In this document: positions 45,456 to 62,669 of the stretch, in pieces
Numbering within the stretch: position 1 is the first letter of the stretch
Layout: each line of letters opens with the position of its first letter
DNA from: Myxococcales bacterium
GTDB taxonomy: Bacteria > Myxococcota_A > Polyangia > Haliangiales > Haliangiaceae
Assembly: GCA_016794525.1 (NCBI GenBank)
Contig: JAEUJY010000144.1
Coordinates: 1 to 64,000, forward strand
DNA: 64,000 bases
Reading direction: 5' to 3'
The notes under the pieces: model-generated
The model's input: only the letters and a program-made list of their open reading frames with translations
The model's database searches: none
Told to the model about the DNA's origin: nothing
Position numbers and translations under genes: made by a program

Positions 45456-46210
45456 CGCGTGACCGGCGCGGCGACGTCGACGCCGCGGCACGCCGCGAGG
45501 TAGCGCGCGATGGTCTCGGCCAGGCCCAGGTACAAGGCGTCGGCCAGCAGCGCGTGGCCGATCGACACCTCGGCCAGCTCGGGCACCGCGCGCGCGAAGG
45601 TCGGCAGGTTGTGCAGGTCGAGGTCGTGGCCGGCGTTGACGCCGAGCCCGGCGGTCGCCAGCGCGCGCCCGCAGGCGACCAGCTTGGCCAGCTCCTCGGC
45701 CCGCCGCGGCGTGTCCCACGCGGACGCGTACGGCTCGGTGTACAGCTCGACCCGGGCGCAGCCGGTGGCCGCCGCCAGGTGCATCTGCGCCGGAACGGGA
45801 TCCATAAAGATCGCGGTGCGCACGCCGCGATCGTTGAGCCGCGCCAGGATCGGCGCGATCTGCGCGGTCTGCCGCGGCAGGTCCCAGCCGTGATCGCTGG
45901 TGACCTCGCCGGGCTTCACCGGCACCAGCGTGAACTGATCGACCCGCAGCTCCTCGGCCAGCGCGTGCAGCGCCGGGCGCTCGTCGCCCTCGAGGTTGAA
46001 CTCGACGCCGCGCTCCTTGCAGATCGCCCGCAGGTCGCGGACGTCGGCCTCGCGGGTGTGGCGCTCGTCGGCGCGCCAGTGCAGCGTCAGGCCCTGCACG
46101 CCGGCGTCGATGCACGCGTGCGCCGCGACCCGCGGCGAGGGGTTGTCGTGGCCCCGCGAGTTGCGGAGCAGCGCGACCTTGTTGAGGTTCACCGAGAGGT
46201 TGACGGTCAC
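45452..46210 (-). CDS. pdxJ: Pyridoxine 5'-phosphate synthase PdxJ
   Basis: The 252-residue protein starts [58 protein letters not shown], matching PdxJ with its phosphate- and substrate-binding His and Arg residues. [37 protein letters not shown] and [19 protein letters not shown] complete the TIM barrel; the last contains the conserved AGHDLDLHN motif. PdxJ condenses 1-deoxy-D-xylulose 5-phosphate with 3-amino-2-oxopropyl phosphate in the last step of de novo vitamin B6 synthesis. A GTG start at 46210 gives the normal length. PdxA is not in the window. Confidence 0.94.
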   Translation of the reverse strand: MTVNLSVNLNKVALLRNSRGHDNPSPRVAAHACIDAGVQGLTLHWRADERHTREADVRDLRAICKERGVEFNLEGDERPALHALAEELRVDQFTLVPVKPGEVTSDHGWDLPRQTAQIAPILARLNDRGVRTAIFMDPVPAQMHLAAATGCARVELYTEPYASAWDTPRRAEELAKLVACGRALATAGLGVNAGHDLDLHNLPTFARAVPELAEVSIGHALLADALYLGLAETIARYLAACRGVDVAAPVTR

Positions 46211-46281
46211 GAAAGCTCCGTGGGTCTCGCGCGGCTGGCCCGGCGCACGCGGGCCCGTGCTGAACGTCTCGCGCTTCGGGT

Positions 46282-47295
46282 TCAGAACGCGCCGCGGACC
46301 AGCACGCCCAGCGTGTCGCCGCCGACGGCCGGCACCAGCGCGACCTCGCGGTTGCGCTTCGCGGGCGCGGTCAGGTACAGCACGACGCCGCCCGCGACGG
46401 CCACGCCGCCGACCGCGAACGCGATCGTCGAGATCGTCGCCCGGGTCCGCGCCGAGTCGATCAGATCCTGCGCCGCGCCGAGATCGCCGCGGCAGTCGTT
46501 CACGTCGCCGCCGCACTCGCGCTTGGCGTCGGCGTTGGCGCTCGTCGACATCAGCCCGAACGCGACGCCGGCGCCGAGCGCGGCGACGCCGCCCGCGACC
46601 AGCCCGATGCCGACCACCCGGCGCCCATGGCCGGGATCGAGATCGATCGGCTCGGGCGGCGGCGGCGGGGGCAGCTTGTCCGGAACCGGATCGGGATCCG
46701 GCGGCGGCGGCGTCTCGGCCAGCTTCTCCAGCGCCGGGATCTCGACGGTCACCGTCGTGCCGTCGCCCATCACCGCCACCTCCGCGTGCCACGACTGGTA
46801 GCCCTCGGCGGTGGCCTCGATCATCGACTGCCCGGGGTCGACCGGCGTCGCGACGCCGATCGCCGCCGTGATGTCGCTGCCGTCGCGCGTGACCTTGATG
46901 CCCGGCGTCGCGCCGCGCACCACCAGCAGCACGCGCACCAGCTTGGGCGCGAGCGCCTTGGCGCGCTTGGCGGCGTCGGCCTTGCGACCCTTGTTGGTGT
47001 CGGTCTCGGCCAGCGTCGAGTACAGCGCCCACGCCGACGCGCTGCGGCCGAGCTTCTCGAAGCAGAGGCCCAGGTTGTACTGGGTGCCCAGCTGCGGATC
47101 GAGCTCCTGGCTCTTGCCGAACGACTCGCACGCCTCGGCGATCTGGCCGGCGGCGATCTGGTCCTTGCCTTGCCGGAACGCCGCCTCGGCCGCGGTCTTC
47201 TTGGCCAGATCGTCGGGCTGAGCCGCCGCCACGCCAGCCATCAGGCCGACCGCCATCGTCACGAGCGCGAGGTGCCGTCGCATGGCGTCGATCAT
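46282..47295 (-). CDS. Secreted TPR/PEGA-like protein downstream of a Ser/Thr kinase
   Basis: The 337-residue protein has a signal peptide ([22 protein letters not shown]), TPR-like helices ([49 protein letters not shown]), a PEGA-like beta domain ([48 protein letters not shown]), a Pro-rich linker and two C-terminal membrane-like segments ([43 protein letters not shown]). Proteins with this layout follow Ser/Thr kinase genes in many myxobacteria. It starts 22 bases after the kinase stop on the same strand, so the two are probably co-transcribed. An ATG four codons downstream is an alternative start. The function is unknown. Confidence 0.82.
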   Translation of the reverse strand: MIDAMRRHLALVTMAVGLMAGVAAAQPDDLAKKTAAEAAFRQGKDQIAAGQIAEACESFGKSQELDPQLGTQYNLGLCFEKLGRSASAWALYSTLAETDTNKGRKADAAKRAKALAPKLVRVLLVVRGATPGIKVTRDGSDITAAIGVATPVDPGQSMIEATAEGYQSWHAEVAVMGDGTTVTVEIPALEKLAETPPPPDPDPVPDKLPPPPPPEPIDLDPGHGRRVVGIGLVAGGVAALGAGVAFGLMSTSANADAKRECGGDVNDCRGDLGAAQDLIDSARTRATISTIAFAVGGVAVAGGVVLYLTAPAKRNREVALVPAVGGDTLGVLVRGAF

Positions 47296-47316
47296 GCCCG
47301 CCCCGCGATGGGCGCG

Positions 47317-48849
<1,533 letters not shown>

Positions 48850-48880
48850 TTACGGCGCAGGAGCGGCGGCGGATCGCTGG

Positions 48881-48886
48881 TATCGT
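48881..48886 (+). promoter_or_regulatory. Extended -10 element (TGG-TATCGT) of the lipoprotein gene
   Basis: TATCGT, preceded by TGG, ends 8 bases before the ATG at 48895. It lies in the 81-base divergent gap with the kinase gene and predicts a leaderless or nearly leaderless transcript. Confidence 0.5.
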
Positions 48887-48894
48887 GGGCAGCG

Positions 48895-49416
48895 ATGCGA
48901 TTCCTCCAAGCGGTCTGCGTGAGCGGCCTGGCGCTGGTGGCGCTGGGCGCATGCAAGAGCAAGAGCAAGGACGACGGCAAGGCGGCTCCGCCGGCGCCCG
49001 CGCCGACGCCGCCCCCGGCCCCCGCGGCCACCCCGGACGCCGCGCCCGCGCCCGCCGTCGACGCCGCCCCCGCGGCCGCCGCTGACGCCGGGCCCGATCC
49101 CGCCGCCGCCCGCACCGCCGCGCTCGCCGCGATCGACGCCGCGCTCACGCCGATCGAGGCCGTGAAGAAGCCCCGCGCGCGCGGCGACGCCCTGTGCGCC
49201 GATCGCGCGCTGCGCGCGCTGGCCGCCCCGCTCGATCCCGCGGCGCCGCCGGCCGGGACCGACGCCGAGGCCTGGCGCGACGCGGTGGCGTTGCTGCAGG
49301 AGCGCATCGACCCGGTCGCGGCCTGCACCGAGGACGACCGCGCCGACGTCGGCACCTACACGGTCGCCGAGCTGCGCGCCGCGCTCACCGCGGTCCAGAA
49401 GCTCGCCGCGCCCTGA
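48895..49416 (+). CDS. Small lipoprotein with Ala/Pro-rich linker
   Basis: The 173-residue protein has a lipoprotein signal (FLQAVCVSGLALVALGACKS, lipobox LGAC), a Lys/Asp patch (KSKSKDDGK), an Ala/Pro-rich linker (about 30-75) and a helical C-terminal domain (AARTAALAAIDAALTPIEAVKK, ALCADRALRALAAPLDP, VALLQERIDPVAACTEDDRADVGTYTVAELRAALTAVQKLA). Two Cys in the last domain may pair. The linker could span the periplasm. It is isolated between a divergent kinase and a convergent epimerase gene, 18 bases from the latter. The family is not recognised. Confidence 0.8.
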   Translation: MRFLQAVCVSGLALVALGACKSKSKDDGKAAPPAPAPTPPPAPAATPDAAPAPAVDAAPAAAADAGPDPAAARTAALAAIDAALTPIEAVKKPRARGDALCADRALRALAAPLDPAAPPAGTDAEAWRDAVALLQERIDPVAACTEDDRADVGTYTVAELRAALTAVQKLAAP

Positions 49417-49434
49417 CCGGCGGCGCGCGGCGCC

Positions 49435-50435
49435 TCAGACGCTGTCGAGGCCCTGGCGCAGGTACTTCACCGTCTCGGCCAGCGTCAGCTGCGGGTCGCG
49501 GATCGTGAAGCCCAGCTCGCGCTCGGCCTTGGCCGAGTCGAACCACCAGTAGTGCTCGGCCATCGCCACCGAGATGCGATCGACCGGCGGCTCCTTGCCG
49601 CGCCAGCGGTAGACCTCTTCCATCGCCGCCGCGCCCCAGGTCTGCAGCTTGCCCGGCAGCTTCAGCCACGGGCCGCGCACCTTGGACACGCGGGCCAGCC
49701 GCCCGAAGAACTCCTCGGTGGTCCAGTTCGGCCCGCCCAGCAGGTAGCGCTCGCCCGGCGTGCCCGCGGTCAGCGCGTTGGCGAACGCGATCGCCGCGTC
49801 GCGCGCGTCGACGAAGTTGACCCCGCCCTTGGGGACGCTCGGGATCTGACGGCGCAGGAACTTCAGCACGTCGCCGGTCGACGACAGCCGGCGATCGCCG
49901 GGCCCGAGCAGGAGGCTCGGGTTCAGCGAGATCACGTCGAGGCCGAGCTGCTTGCCCAGCTCGAACGCCAGCCGCTCCTGGTAGATCTTCGAGGCGTAGT
50001 ACGGCCACTTGGCGGCGATCGACTCCTGCGGCCCCTCGCGCTCGTCGAGGATCGCCTCGTCCTCGGACACCGCGATCGTGCCCGAGGTCGACGCCAGGAT
50101 CATCCGCCGGACGCCGTGGCGAGCCATCGCCTCGCACACCGCGCGGGTGCCGTCGACGTGCAGCCGCATCATCCGGGTGGCGTCGTCGGGATCCCGCGAC
50201 ACCATGCCGGCCAGGTGGAACACCGCGACCGCGCCGGGCAGCACCCGGTCGAGGTCGGCGGCCGAGCGCACGTCGCCGCGCACCACCTCGGCGCCGAGGT
50301 CGGCCAGGTAGTCCGAGCGCGTCCGCGCCAGCGCCCGCACCGCGACGCCGCGGCGGAGCAGCTCCGCGCACAGGTGCTCGCCGAGGAAGCCGGTGGCGCC
50401 GGTGACGACGACCGGGCCGCTCACGACCGGCGCGC

Positions 50436-50439
<4 letters not shown>
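49435..50439 (-). CDS. NAD-dependent epimerase/dehydratase family protein (HpnA-like)
   Basis: The 334-residue protein is an extended [36 protein letters not shown] (Rossmann, GxxGxxG), VFHLAGMVS, the active Ser in [12 protein letters not shown] and Tyr-x3-Lys in [32 protein letters not shown] and [17 protein letters not shown] finish the family signature. It resembles hopanoid-associated sugar epimerases and dihydroflavonol-reductase-like enzymes. The GTG start at 50439 overlaps the stop of the multidomain ElbD-like gene by 4 bases (GTGA), so it probably acts in the same lipid pathway. Confidence 0.88.
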
Positions 50440-54953
<4,514 letters not shown>

Positions 54954-54970
54954 CGCGACGACTCGGGTTC

Positions 54971-55054
54971 GGGGGCGGGATCCGGATCGGGGGCGGGATC
55001 CGGATCGGAGACGGGATCGGGACCGGAGGCGGGCACGGGCACGGGCACGGGCAC
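54971..55054. repeat. Intergenic simple repeats between the LarA-like and ElbD-like genes
   Basis: GGGGGCGGGATCCGGATC occurs in tandem at 54971-54988 and 54989-55006, and GGGCAC is repeated four times at 55031-55054. Read on the minus strand these are the same GTGCCC and GATCC-type units as in the kinase tail at 47.4 kb, but here they lie outside any coding sequence, in the 115-base gap within the operon. Confidence 0.75.
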
Positions 55055-55068
55055 GGGCGCTCGGTGGT

Positions 55069-56685
<1,617 letters not shown>

Positions 56686-56696
56686 AGCCTCGGAGA

Positions 56697-57386
56697 TCAG
56701 GCGTCCAGATCGAGGACGGGCCAGTCGTAGCTGCGCGCGATCGAGCGCAGGCGGAGATCGGGGTTGACCGCGGTCGGGTGGCCGACCACGGCGAGCATGG
56801 GGTAGTCGGAGAAGCTGTCGGAGTAGGCCCAGCTCTCGGCGAGATCGATGCCGTGCTTCTTCGAGTACTGGCGCATGATCTCGGCCTTGGTGGCGCCGGC
56901 GACGAACGGCTTGGCCAGCTTGCCGGTGGCGTAGCCGCCGTCGAACTCGAGCTGGTTGGCGATCAGCTCGTCGACGCCGAGGTAGCGGGCCAGCGGCTTG
57001 AGCGTGAAGTCGAGGGCGCCCGAGATGAGCACCTGGCGGACGCCGGCCCGGCGCGACTCGTCGACCAGGTCGCGGGCCCGCGGGTAGATGTTGGGCTCGA
57101 TGACGTCCTCGAACAGCTCCTCGGCCAGGGTCACCAGCCGGTCCTCGGAGGCGCCCTCGTAGCTGCGGTAGAAGATCTCGTTGAACCACTTGCGGGAGAT
57201 CTTGTCGGCCGCCCAGAACATCGGGATCGAGGCGGCCGTCGTGATGGTCCGCTTCACCGACTCCAGGAGCGAGGGCTGACGCTGCGCGTAGTAGCTGAAC
57301 GTGTGGACGATGTTGATCCGGATGAGGGTGCCGTCCACGTCATAGAAGGCCGCGGAATTCTTGTACTTATGAAGCTGATGCGGCAT
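56697..57386 (-). CDS. HAD-superfamily (subfamily IB) phosphatase
   Basis: The 229-residue protein has HAD motif [16 protein letters not shown] near residue 13, motif [23 protein letters not shown] near 119 (Ser), a Lys in [19 protein letters not shown] and motif [29 protein letters not shown] near 190. The IB group removes phosphate from small molecules such as phosphoserine or lysophosphatidic acid-type compounds. It is first in an operon of lipid-related genes, with 11 bases to the LarA-like gene, so a lipid phosphate is a reasonable substrate guess. No signal peptide is seen. The start at 57386 has no clear promoter element. Confidence 0.9.
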   Translation of the reverse strand: MPHQLHKYKNSAAFYDVDGTLIRINIVHTFSYYAQRQPSLLESVKRTITTAASIPMFWAADKISRKWFNEIFYRSYEGASEDRLVTLAEELFEDVIEPNIYPRARDLVDESRRAGVRQVLISGALDFTLKPLARYLGVDELIANQLEFDGGYATGKLAKPFVAGATKAEIMRQYSKKHGIDLAESWAYSDSFSDYPMLAVVGHPTAVNPDLRLRSIARSYDWPVLDLDA

Positions 57387-57460
57387 ACGGGCCCGAAGGC
57401 GGGCGGACGTTGGCCCAAACCGGGGCGACTTGTCAACCAAGCGGGCCGTCCGCACTCCCG

Positions 57461-57479
57461 GGGGCTCGTCGCCGAGCCC
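57461..57479. repeat. Hairpin GGGGCTCG-TCGC-CGAGCCC, also found at 62.6 kb
   Basis: A stem of seven base pairs with a TCGC loop (57462-57479), extended by a bulged CCC/GGG pairing. The 19-base core is identical to that at 62645-62663. It lies in the divergent gap between the HAD gene and a small membrane protein gene, so it is not a plain terminator. Confidence 0.6.
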
Positions 57480-57509
57480 GGGTGGAGGTAGGTGGCGGGC
57501 CCGTGCTAC

Positions 57510-57803
57510 ATGAGCGTCACCATGGCGATCCCGCAGTGGCTGGCGTTCGTGATCGCCGGCGTGGTCCTGCTCTACGGCGGCTACCGCATGTACCTCGCGG
57601 TCGGCGGGCCCTCCAACGAGGAGCGGGCCAAGGCCCGCACCGGCATGCTGGCGATGTCGCGCCGCACCCACGGCCTGGTGGCGATCATGCTGCTGATCGC
57701 CGGCGCGGCGCTGCTGGCGTCGGCGTTCGGCTGGAAGCCGTGGGGCTCGACCACCACGACCGTCGAGCGGCCGGGCCCGGGCTCGGCGTTGCCGGTGCGC
57801 TGA
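57510..57803 (+). CDS. Small membrane protein (97 aa)
   Basis: The protein has two membrane segments, [22 protein letters not shown] (about 10-31) and [21 protein letters not shown] (about 55-75). Between them is a basic loop ([20 protein letters not shown]), and the end is polar. The loop charge suggests that both termini are outside the cytoplasm. A second ATG at 57522 (MAIPQW) is an alternative start. It is divergent from the HAD gene. I do not recognise the family. Confidence 0.7.
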   Translation: MSVTMAIPQWLAFVIAGVVLLYGGYRMYLAVGGPSNEERAKARTGMLAMSRRTHGLVAIMLLIAGAALLASAFGWKPWGSTTTTVERPGPGSALPVR

Positions 57804-57931
57804 CCTCGCGCGGCGCGGTGTGACCGCGGCTTGACGGCGGGGGTGCGGACCGGTGGTCACGACGACCGCGGGCGGGCGCGCTGGCGCGGGTCGCGCCCGC
57901 TGGCCTCGCTCGTGCACTGCGGCGGCGGCCC

Positions 57932-59233
57932 ATGCCTCCTCGCGCCCCCGCTCGCCTCGCCCTCCCCGCCTTGCTCGCCCTCGCCGCGCTGGTCCCCGCC
58001 TGCGGCGACGATCCGGCGCCGACCGACGCGTCGCCGCTGTGCGCGCTGTACCGCGCGGCGTGCGAGCGCCAGGCCGCGTGCGGCGTCTACCTGTACAGCA
58101 ACACCGCCGACGTCGACGCGTGCCTGGCCGAGCTCGACTGCGTCGGCACCGCCGCGTCGATGGCCGCCGCCGACGTGACGGTCTCGACCGCCGACGCGAC
58201 CGCGTGCGCCGCGGCGATCACCGCCGCGAGCTGCGCCGAGCTGGCGCCGTGGCAAGACGGCCGCCCGGCGTCGTTCATCAGCGGCACCCCGGCGTGCGCG
58301 GCGACGCTGGTCGGCGGTCGCGCCGAGGGCGAGGCGTGCGCGTCGAGCGAGCAGTGCGCGGGCGCGCTGACCTGCCGGGGCCAGACCTGCCCCGGGACCT
58401 GCCAGGTCGACGCGTCGGCGTGCCAGCGCGACAGCTGCCCGGCGGATCAGTTCTGCGACCTCGGCGGCTGCGCGCCGCGCGCCGGCCGCGGCATGCCGTG
58501 CGAGATCGGCGACGACTTCGTCAACACCTGCGCCGACGGCCTGTTCTGCCAGTTCGACGCGGCGCTCAACGGCACCTGCGTCGACCCGACGCCCCGCGGC
58601 GGCGCGTGCACGGCGGCCTCGTACTTCGCGTGCGCCGGCGGCGACGCCTGCGTCGACGGCACCTGCCAGGCGCCGCGCGCGCCGGGCGCCGGCTGTTCGA
58701 CCGCGACCGACTGCGGGATGGGCAACTTCTGCGACTTCGACCACGGCAACGTGTGCGCGCCGTGGCGGCCGCTGGGCGCGGCCTGCGGCGCGATCTTCGC
58801 CGAGTGCGGGCTGCACGGCGACTGCGTCGAGGGCACCTGCCAGGCGCTGCGCGATCCGGCGCCGAGCCCGCTGATGACGCGCCCGACGGTGGCCGCCGGC
58901 GCCGACTGCGCCGACGCCAACTGCGCGGCCGGGCTGGCCTGCCGCCCGAGCGGCAGCGATCCCGCCAACCCGATCTGGCGCTGCGAGCCGGCCGCCGCGC
59001 TCGGCGCGTCGTGCGAGCCGCCGACCGAGGCGCTGCGGTTCGCGCTCCTGTTCGCCGGCCAGCGCGCGGTCGCGGCGTGCGCCCAGGGCGTGTGCGACGT
59101 GCTGGCGCCGACCTGGACCTGCGTGTCGCCCCAGCCGCCCGGCGGCGCGTGCCACCACGACGGCCTGACCGCCGAGTGCACCAGCCTGCGCTGCGAGGCC
59201 GGGGTGTGCGCCGAGTTCTTCACCTGCCCGTGA
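57932..59233 (+). CDS. Cys-rich secreted lipoprotein
   Basis: The 433-residue protein has a lipoprotein signal ([19 protein letters not shown], lipobox VPAC). The rest has many regularly spaced Cys: [64 protein letters not shown] and [20 protein letters not shown]. The repeats of the type ACxxxxxCxxxxxCxxGxC resemble Dickkopf/EGF-like Cys-rich modules found in myxobacterial surface proteins. It is probably anchored in the outer membrane and held by disulfides. No function is known. The 128 bases upstream hold no recognisable gene. Confidence 0.85.
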   Translation: MPPRAPARLALPALLALAALVPACGDDPAPTDASPLCALYRAACERQAACGVYLYSNTADVDACLAELDCVGTAASMAAADVTVSTADATACAAAITAASCAELAPWQDGRPASFISGTPACAATLVGGRAEGEACASSEQCAGALTCRGQTCPGTCQVDASACQRDSCPADQFCDLGGCAPRAGRGMPCEIGDDFVNTCADGLFCQFDAALNGTCVDPTPRGGACTAASYFACAGGDACVDGTCQAPRAPGAGCSTATDCGMGNFCDFDHGNVCAPWRPLGAACGAIFAECGLHGDCVEGTCQALRDPAPSPLMTRPTVAAGADCADANCAAGLACRPSGSDPANPIWRCEPAAALGASCEPPTEALRFALLFAGQRAVAACAQGVCDVLAPTWTCVSPQPPGGACHHDGLTAECTSLRCEAGVCAEFFTCP

Positions 59234-59288
59234 CGTGGGGTGGTCCGCGCTGGCGTCACGCCGCCGGCGTGGGCGACTCTACCCGGGC

Positions 59289-60116
59289 ATGTGTTGCTTC
59301 AGCCGGCCGATCCCGTTCGTGGGCGGCACCAAGATCTTCGGCCGCGTCGACGGCGATCGCCAGTGGCTGGCCTACAGCATGGACTTCGCCGCCCGCGAGG
59401 CGCTGGCGATGGTGCTGCCGCTGCCGGTGCCGGCCGGCACGCCCGAGGACGCGGTGCGGTTCGTCGATCTGTCCGGCTACCGGACGTTCTTCGCCGACGT
59501 CGAGCGCGCCTTCCCGGTGTTCCTGCTGCCGGCGGCCAAGGGCGGGCCGGCGTTCCGCGGCGCGATCCCCGCGCGGCCGAGGCTCAAGGTCCACGAGGTC
59601 GGCGACTTCGTCGCGTCGTTCGTGCCGACCAGCGGCGACTTCGACCGGCTCGACCCGCGGTTCCGGCTGGCGCCCGAGGTCGTCGCGGCGCTCGCGGCGC
59701 AGCGCGACTACGGCTTCGCGGTGGTCCAGCTGGCCGCCACCGGCGCCGGCTGGTGGCGCCGGCTGTGGCGCAAGGTCAAGAGCCTGGCGCCGGTGGCGCT
59801 GTCGTTCCCGACCCGCGACCCCGGCCGGGTGTTCTTCCCGACCGTCCACGTCCACGACGGCGTCGTCCACGATCAGGCCGCGTTCGATCACATGCTGTAC
59901 TGGCAGGGTGGCCCGCCGGAGGGCGACCCGCTGGTGGCGTTGGGCCAGCCGATGAGCGCGTCGGGCCCGCTCGGGCGGACGGTCGACGCGGCGCGCGCCC
60001 GGGGGCTGATCGATCCCGACGCGCCGGCCCGCCGCCGCGTGCTGGTCGGCCGGCTGCCCAACCGCGATCAGTGGATCGACCTCGCGCCGCCGACGCCGGC
60101 CGACGCCGCCGCGTGA
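59289..60116 (+). CDS. Conserved hypothetical protein starting MCCFSRP
   Basis: The 275-residue protein starts MCCFSRPIPFVGGTKIFGRVDGDRQWLAY and continues AREALAMVLPLPVPAGTPEDAVRFVDLSGYRTFF, VHEVGDFVASFVPTSGDFDRLDPRFRL, PTRDPGRVFFPTVHVHDG and FDHMLYWQGG. I recall proteins with this same opening and HVHDG segment in planctomycetes and myxobacteria, with no known function. The invariant Cys residues at positions 2-3 would become N-terminal after Met removal, like an Ntn-type nucleophile, but no other Ntn feature was checked. The protein looks cytoplasmic and lies 56 bases after the lipoprotein gene. Confidence 0.82.
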   Translation: MCCFSRPIPFVGGTKIFGRVDGDRQWLAYSMDFAAREALAMVLPLPVPAGTPEDAVRFVDLSGYRTFFADVERAFPVFLLPAAKGGPAFRGAIPARPRLKVHEVGDFVASFVPTSGDFDRLDPRFRLAPEVVAALAAQRDYGFAVVQLAATGAGWWRRLWRKVKSLAPVALSFPTRDPGRVFFPTVHVHDGVVHDQAAFDHMLYWQGGPPEGDPLVALGQPMSASGPLGRTVDAARARGLIDPDAPARRRVLVGRLPNRDQWIDLAPPTPADAAA

Positions 60117-60122
60117 TACCGT
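60117..60122 (+). promoter_or_regulatory. Extended -10 element (TGA-TACCGT) overlapping a stop codon
   Basis: The TGA stop of the previous gene is also the TGn of an extended -10 box TACCGT that ends 7 bases before the ATG at 60130. This supports that ATG over the GTG at 60121, which lies inside the box. Confidence 0.5.
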
Positions 60123-60129
60123 GGGCGCG

Positions 60130-60666
60130 ATGCGCGCCGCGTTCGCCACCAGCCTGCTCGCCCCGCTCCTCGCCACGGTCGTCGCCACGCTCGTCACGGC
60201 GTCGCCGGCCCGGGCCGACGACGGACCGGCGCCGCTGCCCAAGCGGTGCGCCGCCGACTCGCCGACCGACGCCCCGTGCACCAAGCTGGCCGGGCGGTAC
60301 CGGATCACGCTGGCGCCGCGCGGCCAGGCCTGCGTCGTGACCAAGCCGGCGACCGGGATCCTGACCGTCCGCGGCGAGGGCAAGACCCCGGCGTTCGACG
60401 CCAAGCCGCTGGTCCGCGCGCTCGGCCTCACGCCGGGCAAGGACGACGCGCCGTCGCTCAGCGCCGCCCGGCGCGACGGCGTCTGCTGCATCGACCTCCG
60501 GCTGTACGGCCACGCCGGCGATCGCGGCCAGCGCATCACCGTCAGCCTCGCCGCCGGGGCGACCACGGTGAACGCCAAGGCCCGGGACCGCTGGACCCAG
60601 GACGATCCGGGGCGCGACGAGTGCGGCGACGCCGACCTGGCGGTCACCGTCGAGCGCGTCCGCTGA
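60130..60666 (+). CDS. Small secreted hypothetical protein
   Basis: The 178-residue protein has a signal peptide (RAAFATSLLAPLLATVVATLVTASPARA, cleaved near ARA/DD). The mature part is beta-rich with paired Cys: RCAADSPTDAPCTKLAGRYRITLAPRGQACVVTKPATGILTVRGEG, ARRDGVCCIDLRLYGHAGDRGQRITVSLAAG and DECGDADLAVTVERV. Six Cys suggest disulfide bonds in the periplasm or outside. It is separated from the previous gene by its own promoter. No family was recognised. It is convergent with the diguanylate cyclase gene, with 28 bases between the stops. Confidence 0.75.
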   Translation: MRAAFATSLLAPLLATVVATLVTASPARADDGPAPLPKRCAADSPTDAPCTKLAGRYRITLAPRGQACVVTKPATGILTVRGEGKTPAFDAKPLVRALGLTPGKDDAPSLSAARRDGVCCIDLRLYGHAGDRGQRITVSLAAGATTVNAKARDRWTQDDPGRDECGDADLAVTVERVR

Positions 60667-60694
60667 TCGCGCCGGGCCGCGCGCCGCCGCCGCG

Positions 60695-62446
60695 TCAGGC
60701 GATCGCGCGGTGGGTGCCGCTGTCGTCGGCCCAGTACAGCTCGACGCGGTTCTTGCCGCTGCGCTTGGCGCGGTAGAGCGCGCGGTCGGCGCGCCGCACC
60801 AGGTCCTCGGCGGAGCCCAGGCCGCTGTCGGGGTACGCGGCGATCCCGAACGACGCGGTGACCGACAGCACCGGGCCGTCGGCGGCGACGGCGATCCGCC
60901 GATCGGCGATGCGCGCGCGGATCCGCTCGGCCAGCGCGAACGCCGCCACCAGCTCGGTGCGCGGCAGGATGATCACCAGCTCCTCGCCGCCGTAGCGCGC
61001 GGCGGTGTCGACGCCGCGCAGCTCGCCCTTGACCGCCGCCGCCACCTCGCGCAGCACCCGATCGCCGATCAGGTGGCCGTGGGTGTCGTTGAGGTGCTTG
61101 AAGTCGTCGATGTCGATCATCACGACCGCGAAGGCCTGGCCGTAGCGGCGCGCGCGCTCGATCTCCTCGTCGACGCGGGCGTCGAAGTACCGGCGCACGA
61201 ACAGCCCGGTGAGGCCGTCGACCATCGCCATCGTGTAGAGGTGGGCGTTCTGCAGCGCCGCCCCGACCTGCAGCGCCAGCGACGCCAGCAGCCGCTGATC
61301 GCTGGCGGTGAACGCGCCGACGGTGCGGCTCTGGACCGCCAGCACGCCCTCGCAGGCGTCGGCGACGAACAGCGGCACGCCCAGCCAGGACCGCACGCCG
61401 TCGGTGCCGCTGGGCCCGAGGTCGACGTCGCTGTCGGCGAGGTCGTCGATCGCCAGCGGCGCGAGGGTGGCGACGACGCGGCCGGCGGCGCCGTCGCCGC
61501 GGGCGATCGCCACCCGCGAGAACGCGTCGTGCTCGCGGTCGTAGGCGTCGACGACGAAGCCGTCGGTCTCGCGCTCGGCGCCGCGGTGGATGAGCGCGAT
61601 CGTCTCGGCGGCGGGGATGGCCTGCGCCACCTGGCGCGCCACGGTCGCGACGACGTGCGGCAGCTCGATCGACCGGGCCAGCTCGCGGGCCGAGTGGTCG
61701 AGCTGCTCGAGCTCGCGCACCCGGGCCCGCCACGCGTGGCTGGCCCGGGCCAGGCGGTTGAAGATGAAGTTGACCAGCAGGTAGGTCGCGCACAGGAACG
61801 CGAACGCCAGCTGCTGGCGCGCGGTGAACAGCAGCGCGAGCACCGCGGCCAGCGGCAGCAGCGATCCCTCGGCGAGCATGCCCGGGCCGGCCTGGTCGAC
61901 CACGAACCGCCGCCACGGCTGGCCGCCCAGCACCTGGCGCAGCCCCTGGAGGGCGTTGTGCGCGATCAGGAACGTCGCGCCGACCAGCACGACGTGGATC
62001 GCCACGTCGACCTCGAGGTCGGCGGCGAGGTCGAGCCGCGCGAACAGCGCGGCGATCGCGGCCAGGAGTCCGCCGCTCATGCCACCGAAGTACGCCGCGT
62101 ACAGCAGGCGCTCGCCCATGCGGGCGTCGCGGCGCCGCGGCCCGAACCACGGCCGGGCCAGCGCGTCGGCCGACAGCGTCACCGCGACCATGACGCCGGC
62201 GGCGACCGGGCCCACCGCGACCGCGGCGGCGACGTAGAACGCCGAGTCGAGCGACAGCACGCTGGGCCCGACCCGGAAGGCGAGCGCGCGGGCCGCGGCG
62301 ACGACCGCGACGAAGCCCAGGAACGCCACCGGGCCGGCGCGGTCGGCGAACCCGCCGGCGTGGACGCCGTGACCGACGAGCACACCCCACCCGAGCGCGG
62401 TGAGCGCGACGGTGAACGCGAGCTGTGCGGAGGGACGCGGCGGCAT
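60695..62446 (-). CDS. Membrane diguanylate cyclase (membrane sensor - GAF - GGDEF)
   Basis: The 583-residue protein has about eight N-terminal membrane segments (residues about 10-240), a coiled linker (ELEQLDHSARELARSIELPHVVATVARQVAQ), a GAF domain (about 260-405: AAETIALIHRG, SWLGVPLFVADACEGVLAVQSR, LASLALQVGAALQNA) and a GGDEF domain (about 415-570). The active site reads YGGEELVIILP (GGEEL, active type), preceded by VVMIDIDDFKHLNDTHGHLIGDRVL. It makes cyclic di-GMP from two GTP. An RxxD inhibitory site was not seen. The GAF domain and the membrane part would sense unknown signals. Confidence 0.94.
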   Translation of the reverse strand: MPPRPSAQLAFTVALTALGWGVLVGHGVHAGGFADRAGPVAFLGFVAVVAAARALAFRVGPSVLSLDSAFYVAAAVAVGPVAAGVMVAVTLSADALARPWFGPRRRDARMGERLLYAAYFGGMSGGLLAAIAALFARLDLAADLEVDVAIHVVLVGATFLIAHNALQGLRQVLGGQPWRRFVVDQAGPGMLAEGSLLPLAAVLALLFTARQQLAFAFLCATYLLVNFIFNRLARASHAWRARVRELEQLDHSARELARSIELPHVVATVARQVAQAIPAAETIALIHRGAERETDGFVVDAYDREHDAFSRVAIARGDGAAGRVVATLAPLAIDDLADSDVDLGPSGTDGVRSWLGVPLFVADACEGVLAVQSRTVGAFTASDQRLLASLALQVGAALQNAHLYTMAMVDGLTGLFVRRYFDARVDEEIERARRYGQAFAVVMIDIDDFKHLNDTHGHLIGDRVLREVAAAVKGELRGVDTAARYGGEELVIILPRTELVAAFALAERIRARIADRRIAVAADGPVLSVTASFGIAAYPDSGLGSAEDLVRRADRALYRAKRSGKNRVELYWADDSGTHRAIA

Positions 62447-62642
62447 GGTCGGACCAGACGGCCGACACCTACCACGCCGTCCTGACGCACGCAGTCACAA
62501 TCGACCGCGGCTCAGCGGATGCGGCCCCGCCAGTCCGCGCCGGTCGACGCGGCCCGCGATCCCCGCCCTCCCCATCCCCCGCGCCGGCGCACCGCGCGCC
62601 CGCAGGCTCCCGCGCCGACGCCGTGCGCGTCGCGGGAGGCAA

Positions 62643-62666
62643 CAGGGGCTCGTCGCCGAGCCCCTG
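62643..62666. terminator. Hairpin CAGGGGCTCG-TCGC-CGAGCCCCTG
   Basis: A perfect 10-bp stem with a TCGC loop. It lies 4 bases past the stop of the 57-aa gene (minus strand), a natural place for a terminator, although only TGTTG follows rather than a U-run. Its 19-base core is identical to the one at 57.46 kb. The rest of the 62447-62642 gap holds no recognisable gene. Confidence 0.5.
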
Positions 62667-62669
62667 AGG

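Noticed and set aside
46237-46255. 6-bp hairpin GGCCCG/CGGGCC as terminator of the TPR/PEGA-like gene
   Set aside because: Short stem, 7-base loop and no T-run; expected by chance in DNA this GC-rich.
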